Source of the DNA: Branchiostoma floridae
Taxonomy: Eukaryota > Chordata > Leptocardii > Amphioxiformes > Branchiostomatidae
Reading direction: 5' to 3'
Length of the DNA: 60,000 bases
Assembly: GCF_000003815.2 (NCBI RefSeq)
Contig: NC_049980.1
Coordinates: 31,637,470-31,697,469 of the forward strand
A model generated the notes under the pieces. The model ran no database searches and was not told the origin of the DNA. It saw only the letters and a program-made list of their open reading frames with translations. Shown piece after piece: positions 1 to 12,100 of this stretch (position 1 is the first letter of the stretch; each line of letters begins with the position of its first letter). The translations under genes and the position numbers were made by a program.

Positions 1-1430
1 GAAAATGTACAGTTGGCACTCAGTTAACATCACATGTAATTTGAAGGATTTTTTTATCAGTTTTGAGTGGCATATCATCATTTTGCGTTGTTCAGACATT
101 GGTTAGACATTGTTGAACAAGCAAATGATTGCAAAGCACCACTGCACTAGTTGAAAATGAGCATAGGGGCCCTTATTTTAGCGTAGTGGTCCCAAATTTT
201 AGCGTAGTGGGCCACTACGCTATAATGCACTAGAACCCTGGGATGTTTCCATGTATCCTGTATGCACTTGTATATGTATTCAGCTCTAACAATATCTTTT
301 CAAAACACTTTATCTATTTTTAATATACCATCAACTTGTTGCGATATTTTAGATGTTACAGTGTTTGTTTAAGAGGTTTACTTACTAATCATAATTTCGA
401 AAACTGTGACTGTGGAGATGATAGACACATGGTGATGTCCATTTAGGGCCCTTCTTTTACATTTGCCGACGTTGTTTATTCTGTTGCAGTCCAGGTTTGA
501 TTGTAGCCTATTAGAACTAATATTTCTGTTATTGTCGTAGTAGATGTAGTAGTCACATTGTTACTAACTGATATAAATTGTATGTTTATACATGTAGAAG
601 TATTTGTAGTTCTCTTGTATGTTATTGTGTATTGTTGAGATTTGAGAAAATCTTGTTAGTTGTGGTGTCAATTTAGGGTTCTTCGTTATAACACTGTATA
701 TGATACGCTTATATGATAGCATCAACGGTTCTTCTTTCATATAACTTTTGTATAATCAAATGTATTTTTTACAGTCTACCTAGCAGTTGATTTCTATTGT
801 GCTAGCTGTAGGGATGATAGGAACATGATAATGTTTATTTGGGTCTCTGTTATATTTCATTATGACATTTATTCTGTTACTGTTCGGTTACAATAAATGT
901 GTTTTGTTATAACACTGAAGGAAATCATCTTTTTTCATTAGAGACGGGTATACCTTAAGATCATTTTGTTTACAATGTTTATTTTTTTCTTTACAACGTT
1001 TTGACTGATAACCTTGGTACACTATGTAAAATGACTAATAAGGGTCTCAGTATGCCAATTCGAAGTAACGCATTTCAGAGGCATCTATTTTAGCGGAACT
1101 TAACTTCGCATAGAGGAAAGTTATTTTTGCGGCGGTTTGAATTTGCCAGCACATGTGGCTAAAAATCGACGGGAGAAACCGAAAAAAGTGCATTCATCAG
1201 GAGTTTTTGGTTTGGAACCAAAGGTAGAGGCACAGTCCGAGACAAGGCAAGACGTGTGACACAAAGCTGCGCCATGTTGTCTATCCTGCTGGGTTTTATT
1301 GGGCATGTCATACATGTACATGTAGATCACTGGTGTAATGATGAAAGAATGAATGAATGGCTGGATGAATGAATCAAGGTAGCAAATGGGGAAATGAACC
1401 ACACAGGAAAGAGTAACATATTTACTTTCC
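1..1430. other. AT-rich non-coding sequence with a degenerate direct repeat
   Basis: No coding exon is visible. A block around 413-500 (GATGATAGACACATGGTGATG, TTTATTCTGTTGC) recurs in diverged form around 811-890 (GATGATAGGAACATGATAAT, TTTATTCTGTTAC), and a weaker version lies near 660-745. This suggests an old tandem duplication. 3' flank of the polycystin gene. Confidence 0.5.
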
Positions 1431-1438
1431 CTTCTTAA

Positions 1439-2410
1439 CCCTCAAGCACCCGACCTTTTTTTGCGACTAAAATGACCGAGTGGGGTCCAAAACGGACCCC
1501 AAAATGTTTTGTTCATAAAACCACGGTACCATTTCTTATCGGCGATCTTGTATATACATTGCTTCGTCAATGTAAGAGGAAGGTTTTGAGATGTTAAGGT
1601 GTTGCTAATTCCATCTCATTATCATAATTTATGCAAAAGATCAGAAGGACCACGTTTTGCACTAAACCTATTCCGACCAGATAGGTGAATTTTGAAGCCC
1701 TCAGCAACATTTTATGTCGCATAACTCATGAACGGCTAGAGCTAAAGCTACGAAACTTTGTAATTTATCACAAATATTGTTCGCAAAAGTTTTTAGTCAA
1801 TAAAGTAAGTTTATCATTTTTGGGGGTTGCCATGGCAATCATATTCTAACAGGCATATTTTTGCCAAAATTTGATAATTTCAATTTAAACAAGGTTTTCT
1901 TGGTGAACTACACCTGTTTTCTGACAACAATTAAATTCTATGAAATTCAATGTAATTTTCATGCCTTGAAATTTATAATTTATGCTAATTTCATGACGTC
2001 ATCGGTAAAAATTCAAGATGGCCGCCCTGATTAGGTAAATGACGTCATAATGTCGTCACATTACATGTTGATGACACAGAATTTTTGGTGAAGATTGAGG
2101 TTTACATTCTTATTATCATCTGAAAGTTTGGTAGTCATACTATAAGTGGTTAAGGAGTTAGCTTCCAAAGTTTGTTTTTAAAACTGCACATTTTTGCTGG
2201 TGTCCGTTTCGACCCCAGAGGGACTGAACACAAACTTTCTTTATAATTTCCACATTATTGTACCAATTTTTTCGAAAACTTAGGAGAAGGTATAAGACAT
2301 ATTGACTGACAAAATTACGGAAGGATTTTTTCTTTAGATCAAAAATTTTCAAATGGCACTTCAAAATGTACGCCTGGGGTCCGAATGGACCCCACTCGGG
2401 TGTTGGAGGG
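1439..2410. mobile_element. piggyBac-like non-autonomous DNA transposon (about 970 bp)
   Basis: The left end starts CCCTCAAGCACCCGA after TTAA at 1435-1438; the right end is the inverse CCCTCCAACACCCGA, followed by TTCA at 2411-2414, a mutated TTAA. Both ends carry a GAGTGGGGTCC ... GGACCCC motif. TTAA target sites and CCY termini are the mark of the piggyBac superfamily. No transposase is encoded. Confidence 0.65.
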
Positions 2411-2510
2411 TTCAAGGTTCAAAGGGACATTGCCTTTTCTTACAAGCTGGAATAATGTAAACATATATACATGAACACGACAAAGCCGGGCTCCGTCATT
2501 ACTTGGGAGA

Positions 2511-2516
2511 TTTATT
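2511..2516 (-). terminator. Candidate poly(A) signal of the polycystin gene
   Basis: TTTATT on the plus strand reads AATAAA on the minus strand, about 455 bases past the TGA. It is the first clear AATAAA I saw downstream. It lies just outside the piggyBac-like element that ends at 2410. No transcript end is available to confirm it. Confidence 0.4.
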
Positions 2517-2970
2517 AGGTTTAAACGCTTGTTACATAATCTGCAATCTTACATATAATCAACATTATTCTAAGTAACCTGAAGCGATGTCAAAATGAAG
2601 TGACCTGGACTGAACTAAAGAAGAACCCTGTATGGCTAGCTGATCATCATTCACAATTCTTCATGTCGCGTCTCTCTAAATAGCTTGGAGCTTATATACC
2701 CTCGCTACCAATACACAAGTCATTACCTTATATTCATATTACATCAGATAACATATATATTCAGATATCTATGGTGTCAGGTCCATTACAAGTAGAAGCC
2801 GGTATAATGTCTGCGAAAAGATGCAATGTCATCACGAAAATGCTCAAAATTTATCTCTAACAAACTTTAAGTTTAGTATATCATTTATAGCATGACCTCA
2901 GCCTACTACATTATTCTTGGATATCTAATCATTTCTAACATCGAATTTCATCACTTGGCCAATGACAAAG

Positions 2971-5545
2971 TCATTTTTTAGGTAATTCAAAAGCCTGATA
3001 GTAGCTTCGCATCACATTCTCTGCGACTTTTCTCTCCTTCATGGCCCGTGTAAGAAGGTCCAGTCGAGTCAAACGATCATCCAGTCTTTCCAATGCCAGC
3101 ATGTCATCCTCTGTAAAACATCGTCATCGCGTCAGTGGGAGACTGATAAACACTTACGGAGTTACATCACAAGTAGGAATCATAGATAGTGGTACCGACT
3201 TTATTTCCTACAAATGTGTATGGACACACATGTTGCACAATATAGGTTATCAAAGTGTATTACAAATTCCTGCCCTAAGGTTGATTGCAAGTAACAATAT
3301 ATAAAAAGCCGAACAGAAAATGAACAATGATATAACATTTCAATACTCTAGTCTAAATGCTGACTTCTACTTCTAAGTGGAGGCTTGACTTACCCCGACT
3401 TGCAGAGTTTGCCAGACCAAGGAAGTTGGCAAGCCTCCTCCACAACTCTTCCAGAATCTCCCTATGTTCCGGAGGCGGCGTGAACCCTCTCATGACCACA
3501 AGTGCGTCATTAATGATGGCCACCAGGATGTTGATGATGATGATGAAGACGATGCACAGATAGGTGTACAGGAACAAGGGCCCGATGATTCTACTGGTGC
3601 TCAGAATTTCATCAAATTCAAAAATCCCCAGTGCACAGAGGAAAAGACTTTTTCCTGATGCGGTAATCGTGGAGTATTCCTGTAAAACGCAAACCACACA
3701 TTAAGCGTCTTCCGACCGTCCTCCATAGATCAAAGCAAAGTTTGACATACTTTAAATGCTGATAAAACTGTTCCACTTTTATATTTGTGCTTCGTACGCC
3801 TAATGAATACATTCGTGGATAACATACAGGGTGTCATAGTTTACCTTTATCCGTATTCTGTATCCGTTCCTTGAAGGACAGTGACTTCAAATTGCAACAT
3901 GTTCAAAGTAATGCAATTTGAAACCACCATCCGTTGACTTGACATCCCTGAATACCATAATTCTAAAACAACGGATATAGGTTACCCCGCGGATAAAGGT
4001 GAACTGACGTTGCCAGGCATCCTGCCATAATTCTGGTACTAACGTAAGGGATGAAGACATGTGCCCAGTGTCACCGATGATAAAAAATATCCTTTTCAAG
4101 AAATCGGAAACAATAAACGGCCCACACCTGTATTTTCAGTCCGAACACCAAGTGTCCCAGCTGCACGAATGACATAAACAGGAAGGTGAAGTAGACGGCA
4201 AAGCCCGCGACCTCTGGTAACATCCGCCGTAATGACGTCATCAAGACAGACATGAGCGGGTTGAAGCGAAGGAGGCGAAGAAACTTTGAGATGTTGATGA
4301 AGGCGACGGTGGCCACTGTCCAAACAAACACCTGGTTCCAGAAGGAAGCAAGATCGAAGCTGATGTACTTCGACGACTCTAAAGAAAGGGAGTAAGAAAA
4401 GAATAAAAATTGCATCATGAAATGTACAATTTTTGTAATCAACTTTTTAAAAGTTGAACATAGTCTTCTTTACACAGCCCTATTTTAGTCTTAAGCAAAC
4501 GTTTTAACAACTTGGTTGCTTTCATCAGTGCATACTGAACACTTTCTATCGCTGCTAAATCAGTAGGTGTACTTGTCATGACAGATGTTCAAACATTTGC
4601 AGGAGAATACAAAGTGCTGTGTACAGAAGAAGTTTTAACTATTTCGAAAATTATTTATCATTAGTCTTTATTGGTGCAAGTAAACTTGTCATGACAGACA
4701 GTTTTTGAAACGTCGGCAGAATATGAATTATGTACTGATAAAGACGGGGTTTCTTAAAGCTGTCTCACGTCATATACCATGATGTTTAATGCCATATGAT
4801 GCATCTCTACAGCAAAGCGAAGAAATCATACCATACAAACTGAAGTTATTACCATGATGATGAAGTAGCTTGTCCAGGGTATTCCTCGATGTAATGTAGT
4901 CTACAGCAAACACGGCAAAGGCGCTGAAAGAAACCAGGATGTTGACAATCTCGAGAAGGTTCCACGGTTGTTGGCAGTACCTTTTCCCTTGTTCCTTCAT
5001 CAGTTTTACTTCTCTGTACAGCGTGTACGGGAAACACGCCACGTAAATGATGTGCAGAGCCAGGATTACATACCCAGCTGGGCCCACGAACCGATGTAAG
5101 CGATAGGTCCGGATAGAACGGGACGACACCGCCCCTCCCATGTTGAGGAACTCCACCGTGTACGACATCGTGCTGAAGAAGTTGATGTTGGCGTTATAAA
5201 CCGTGAACTCCAAGACGACAGTGCGTGTATAGCGGTCAATCCAGTCGGCTTTCTCCAGGTCAGCGATGACAGCGAGGGCGGCATCTTTGTTTCTGCCTAC
5301 TCCGGCAACATAACCTCCCGAGCCGTACGTGGCAATGTCTGCCATCGCGGGGAGCTCGCCACCAGAGTCGGGGATCTGGTAGATCCAGGAGGATTGCTCA
5401 AGCAAATCTTCGGACGAATTGGAGGAGGAGAGGAGTCTCCATCCGGGTAAAAAGTCTCGCGTTTCCCCGTCTGAGAAGGAGTTTCCGCTGTTGCATTCCT
5501 GGTTCAAGAACAGGCTGGTGTAGCGCTGGTGAAAGCCACAGGACC
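2971..5545 (-). CDS. Polycystin exons 50-53: TOP loop, TM7-TM11, pore and coiled-coil tail
   Basis: Exons 4853-5545, 4128-4378, 3394-3679 and 2971-3110 (residues 3089-3544). Exon 50 finishes the TOP loop ([20 protein letters not shown], a PKD hallmark) and has TM7 ([16 protein letters not shown]) and TM8 ([17 protein letters not shown]). Exon 51 holds the S4-like TM9 ([18 protein letters not shown]) and TM10. Exon 52 has the pore helix ([22 protein letters not shown]) and TM11 ([19 protein letters not shown]). Exon 53 gives a heptad-rich tail ([17 protein letters not shown]), like the PKD1/PKD2 coiled coil used for pairing. The acidic residue of PKD2 filters is absent after LG. Confidence 0.92.
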
Positions 5546-6102
5546 CTTGAAGTGGGTGGAAGAAGATAGCAAGTTTTACATCTATCTATTCATATACGTT
5601 GTATGCAAATATATATGGCTTGGGAACAAAATCACTTAAAAAAGATAAAAGGGCTTTGTACCTATTTAGCGTAATTATTTCTTTTTCAATATTTAACTTT
5701 GGTTTCTGAAATATCACTTTATAGAGCAGTCATTAGCCCACGCTGACGTGATGGATGTACCTTTACACCGACAGAATGGAACACTGATGCATCCAGCATA
5801 GTTTGATCATGTTCTACTAAAGACGAGTACTTACTAGATTTGACTCGTATCTGCTTGAAGCGTGCAGCTCCGATCCTGTAAGAAACGGCGTCACTGATGA
5901 AACGCTTCCGTCTCCACCCGAGTTTATCACCGTTGTAATGTTGTTCCTGGAATAGACCCGGAACAAGGACATCGCGCGCCCACGACCAATAGTCATCCGC
6001 CGTTTGGATCTGTGAACAAATAGCTATTGTGAGAGTTTTATCTTGAAAAAAGTATCCACGCAAACATACAGTAGAGTTATGTGTGTGTGTGCATGTGTGT
6101 GT

Positions 6103-6141
<39 letters not shown>

Positions 6142-9100
6142 TGTGTGTGTGCGTGTGTGTGTGTGTGCGTGGTTTTATGTGTCTTATAAAAAGAATGAGG
6201 GAATCACATAATCTGACCTGATCAAAGTCCGTTTGAAAGATGTCTCCCAGCGTGTTGTAGGCGTGGTGCGAGTAAACGTTTGTACCTCCATTAGCCACCA
6301 CGAGCAGAATCATCACGATCAGGAAGAAGCCGACAACCTCTTGTATCACATTGTCTGTTTGTTTTCTTGTCTCTTCCTTCTTCATTCGCTCTTTCTGTGA
6401 ATCTGCATCCGACTTGTGATGCTTCGAGAGTGCCATATGTAGCTGCTGTTTAGCCACTAGTGAAAAGAAAGATACACATAGAGTTTCCTAAAGTCATCCC
6501 CACTTCAAAAGCGATATTGACATAATCGACACAGATATGAACAGCCCAGAATTGCACGTATTTCTGATGCCATGCTTTTCAGAATCTCATTGCAACAAAT
6601 GCCAGAACACATATGACCGAAGTAATTTTTAAGTGCACATATTTCAATGTCGTTTACACAACGTTGACGTCGGTCCATCAAAAGCTCGAAAATTATTGAC
6701 AGATAGCGTAAAATCATGAGTCTAATAGAGTAAAAAGTGATTCTACTAGATTCTGTTTTGAACATAATGATCTTCAACGGCAATTAACAGCCTCTGAGCT
6801 GGCAGGACTTGGCACCCAAGGATTCTGATACTACAAAGTGCTACAAACCTCTCATGGTCGCACGGTGAGATATCCAGGCAAACAGACCGCCTTCTGACGG
6901 ACTGGAATCCTCTACGCCAATGTGTTGTCTGACGAAGTCGTCCCTCGTCGATACCACCGCGGCTTTCTTACAGATAAACGACACCAGGGCAGAGACAGCC
7001 AGTATCTGCAGGAGGAGCAAAGACAATGGTGGCGTAAAAGTAAAGAGGAGAAGTCTGCCATTAACATATCTACTGACAACAGAAGAAAGCTTGAGATGTA
7101 AAATTTTTGACCGAAAAACGCTTGGTGTAGTTGTTGGGTACCCCAATACTCCTTAAAAGGTTTCCTCTGGTTGCAGGGCATTACATGCACCATAACAGCT
7201 AGCTTTTCATAAAAAGACAGCTCTTACCTTGACTGGCTCAACTACAAACACATCTTGTACGAAGGACATCAAAAATGTCTTCAGCCACGCGTTTGCCTTC
7301 TCAGGTCCCCACTCCAGGCTGTAGAGAATGGTGAAGAACGCCGATATGCAGCAGACGAGGACCAGGAATGACCAGGCCACGTACACAAATCCATGGGGAA
7401 GGAATTGGGAGGATGACCGTGGTTTCAACAGCAAAGATCTGACGTTTTCTTTCTCTGCAGCATGCACGGAATTCTTGGCCGGTTGTGGTTTTTCTTTGCA
7501 CCGGTTGAAGAGCTGGGTGAGGAGCACGTTCACGGGGAGGACACACAACGACGTCATTGCGCTGACGTACAACTCGTGAAGGGTGAACGAAACTATCCCA
7601 AGATTCACCACTGTCGTCTGCTCCACATTGTCTTCCGTTTTGTACCACATGGCGTTGGCAATCATGGTGGTGTAGATGATACACAGTCCACACGAGAGAC
7701 GTTGGACCTTACTGAAATGGCTTCCACTGGAGCAGAATAAGGTGGAGAGCCAGATGTGCTCATTTCTAAAATCGCCGGCTGTCTTTGTAGTGAAAAGATG
7801 GAAGGACGATAGATCTTGCTCTGTTGAAGCAGAAAGAATCCGGTTGATACGACCGTCGCCATGGTCCATTGAGAGCCACTGGTTACAGAGGAAGCTGTTT
7901 CTGTTATAATAAACAAAACACAACAAAAAGGTTTGAATTCAACGTACGTTAATACTGTCCACGAAGACCACTCAGGAAACCGAAAGAATCTGGTCTGTGT
8001 GACAGGTGGGCAGTACCGACAGTATTCTTTTAGTTAACACTTAAAGGGGGAAATTATCTAAGATCCTTCAGTAAAGGTGATCAACTGTACAAGTTTGCAT
8101 CCAGATCAAACCGGGGCACTTCTAGTAGCTCTACATGGACTGGGTTCATGCTGAACAGGCAATTATGCATTATTTTCATGCTCATTTTGCTCATTGTAAG
8201 TGCAACTAATGATTTTGTGAGCCTAAATGAACACTTTGTGCGGAAACATGGATCATAGTTCAATTGTACTCACGTATCGCCTGATTGCAGATCTCTCACG
8301 ATAACTTTATCTAGCTTCCAGGCCCTGTCGTCGCCGCCCTGGTTGTCATGCCAGATCTGAAGTCGATGAAGATCACCCAGACTTTCTTCTACAGCCATCA
8401 AGAAGATATCCATGCCACCAGCCTGGAAGGTCTAAGATGGATTATGGTTAACATTTATAGGATGTAATGTTAAAGACTTGATTTCAAACAAGCTTGTGGA
8501 CCATAGGCAATGGTCTGGTGGCATTGCATACTATAACGTAGTTCAGGGACATCTTTAGATGGACCGTAGAACACTATAACGAAAAAATAGAACCCACAGT
8601 AGGCGTTGGAAATAGAACAGGAGGCGGGGCTTACGGTGTTTGATCTGAAACGTTCATTGCTTAACTATCGAATGACACACAGAATGCCAGGGTGCATGCA
8701 GATCTAAATATCTATGTCGAGATATCCTTATTTCTAATTGATCCTTCCCCATATGTCTGTGTCAGAGTGAGATATTGTTACTTCAGTATCTCATTCGTTG
8801 CGTGGTCAATAACAAGAAAAAACTGTCGTTTCATGCATCATGTGTAAATCAGAAAATAAGTCACAGCAAAATGGTATAGTTACATTCATACAATATAAAA
8901 CTTATAGATGGTATGTTCAACCCTTACCTCCGGGCCTTGCTTGAACACCCTAACACAAGTACTCCCTTTGTCTCCAAACAATGAGAACGCCACGTTAGAC
9001 TTGGTTCCAGACCCTCTGCCATGACTGGTGTATACTGTGATTTTGTAATAGTATGTGTCCGTGGAGCGGTTGTCTGGTAGGCTATGGACAATCAACTGCC

Positions 9101-12100
9101 AAAGAAAGTACATGTACAACTATTTAACATTATTGCAACAAATTACAACGGTGAATGCATCGACATCGGGCTTGGAGGCTCAGATCAAACCACTTCGATG
9201 ATTGACTAACACAAAATGTATATGCATGTGTGTATTACATGCTATATCATTTCGTTACGACATTGTATAGTTGGGTGAAATTGGAATATCTCATTCTGTT
9301 CTCATTCAGAGGATGTTTTTCCTCATAATCTTACCTTCTTCATCCCGGCTTTGTCCACTCTCCTTAGAAAGATGACCCCGATAAAGTACAGAGCTAATGT
9401 CGTCAGCACGGTAGCGAGAACCCCTGCGTTGTTCCCTATGTCCGCGAACTTGTCAAACACGGTGGTCTGGTCAATCGTGTTTGGCGCGGTGGCAAAGCCA
9501 GCCCCGAATGCTGTCATGTGATTACAGGCGCAGACAGTCTCGGTGACTGTGGAGGTCGGGTGTACCTGTCGAGACGACATAGATGTTATGGAAACGTTGA
9601 GCATTACTCCAACCTGAATTTTACAACCAGTTCTAACGAACTCTTCAGGCCTTGCTAACTGAGGTCCCGTTAGCTTCACATAGGTGTAAGGAAATAAAAG
9701 GTCTTCCTGCTGACGCACAAGTACATGTAATCTGCGTTCCTTTATACCAGAACACTTTATGTCACGAATTGCTTGTTACAGCCTCTACTTGCGGAATTCT
9801 ATTTACCCAGCAGCTGTTACAAAGTATAGGTAAGCGCGGCAAAACTACCAAACTACTTTCACGTTTGGCTGCTAGATTACGAAAAGCATTCGAACACAGA
9901 AGGGACCAAACTGACCAAAATAACCATGACCAATAGATCTTACTCTACATCCGTTGGACAGCCAGCTCTCTGTGTCCTCCGCCCAATAACGACAGCTCAG
10001 ACGCAGCACCTTCAGGCTGTAGAACTGGGTCCCATTCAGGCTTAAACCGGGCTGATCAGCAGGGTCTACAAGAAGTACGCCGTCATCGACTGCATCTTGG
10101 TAGACATCGTCCACACCTAGGTAGAAGTTAAAATTTGTCATAAAAATATTTACATATACAGTCAAACCTACACTAGTTACTACCTATTATATAACTGTCA
10201 CCATTCTCCCTCGTTTATAGATCAATGTGTTCCACTCAGCTGATCTTACCTATCTGCCAGCTCAGCTGATTTTGAATTACGTTGTACAAAATAGGGGTTA
10301 TTCTTACCAGCAACTTGTACTCCAACAGCATACTTTCCGGTATGATTCCTTCCCGACAAGAAAAACATGACAGACCGAGACTCAGGAGCGCCATGATGGG
10401 AGGCAGTCGGTTTCCAGTCCTGCCAGGTCAAACATACTTCACAGTTTTTACTATGGGCCAAGCCTCCTCCTCTCCCGAACACGGATATTCTGGAACTCCT
10501 GTTCAGCGCAATGACTTGGACGACGAAAGCATCATCTACGTCTGAGACGTTGAATACATGGTGCACCACGCTCCCATTGCCGGTGGAATCTACTTCATGA
10601 ACAAGTCCGCTGGAAGAGTCCGCTCCATTGGTGCCGATGGTGATCAGGATATCCTCTTCTGTGTCTCTTATTTCCCCGGGGGACATGGTCGATGGTATCA
10701 GAGAGATGTCGTGGACACCAGAGTTGATGATGTTTGAGTTGTTTCCCCACGTGAAGGGGTTGTCATGGTAACTAATGAGCTAGAGAGAAAGCAGGAGATG
10801 TTGGACACAGGAACCTAATCGTTCACTCAGAATAAACGATGCAAAAGAAGAGACTTTTCAACATTGACTCGAGTATGAAGGAAATATATAAACTTCAAGC
10901 CTTCCATCAATGTGTACCAAATGTCACTTGATTGCCTTCACAGTATAAATGTCACTTCAGTGTAATTCTGATTTCCCTTTGGAAAGGATTTCAAATGAAA
11001 ATTAAGATTCTGACGCACATAATATCGATACAACTATTTGTTACCCTAACTTACCCATCATATCATATGACACTACATTGCCCACACAAACGGCAGTCTA
11101 CAAGCGTGGAATGTGCTCAGTGCTGTAACAAGATGTCAGTGTTTAATGTAAAAAGAAGGTGCAACATACCTTAGCGTCAATATACCTCGGCACAAAGCCT
11201 TTAAACAGTTTTTCAGCAGAGGGAAAGGCCGTGTTCACGCCTGTGCCGTTCAGTCGATAATCCGCCAGATCCATTCCACGGATTTTCTGTACTTGTAGGC
11301 TGAGGTTGTCGGTGTCGATGCGTCTTGCTGGGCCAGCTGGTCTCAACTCTCGTCTCAGAAGATCTGCCATACCGTTTAGTACCTTACGGCCTCGTGCAGC
11401 AACTGCTCGTTTCTGCATATGATATCAGAATTTTTGGAATTGAAGTAAAAACGTAGATCATCAAGAACAGTAATCTTGATCGTGACAGTACAGCTTCAAA
11501 CATTCCAAAAAAACTCAAGTGGAAATGAAAATGGTATACTGTATTCCCAAATTGGAAGGTGCAACATCATAAGCAAGAGTTCGGAGACCTCATATCTCCA
11601 TTAAATGGTCTGATTATGTAAATGATTATGTAAATGATTTTCACATTTACATTATCTATGCTTGGTTATGATCACAAGGAACACAATTAGATATCTTATT
11701 CTTATTGGTTAGGAACAAAATTAGATATCTTATTCTTGTCACAATGTTGATTGTGCAATCATTTACCATTTAGAAGAATTATAGCACTTTACATCAATTA
11801 TGCAAATTAGGGGCGTATTTGCATAATTGATATCTGTTAATGTTCCATCAGCCACAAACTACATATATGACAGGTATTTGAGTCCTACAATGGCATAAAC
11901 TACAAATATAGATTTCCCTCATTAATTATGCCAATTAAGTGCCAGTTTGCATAATTTGCACTTGATTATGTACCTCTCTGTCTAAGCTACCTATATACCA
12001 AATATCATCTAAATTTGTCGTTCCCTTGTCCAGTTATCCTCCTAAGAAGATTATGAGAAAAACGCCCCTGCAGTTCCAGAGCATCCTGCCATGGGACCCA

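Noticed and set aside
1121-1402. 93-codon minus-strand open frame in the 3' flank
   Set aside because: No recognisable motif, odd repeats (SFIQPFIHSF) from an ATGAATGA tract, no splice context.
6077-6217. His/Thr-rich frame continuing after exon 48
   Set aside because: It is read-through of a (TG)n microsatellite beyond a good donor at 6217.
8274-8423. Starting PLAT exon 45 at the inner CCAG acceptor (8423)
   Set aside because: The outer TTAG acceptor adds the conserved TFQ before AGGMDIF, and the inner one does not cure the frameshift in the correct domain frame.
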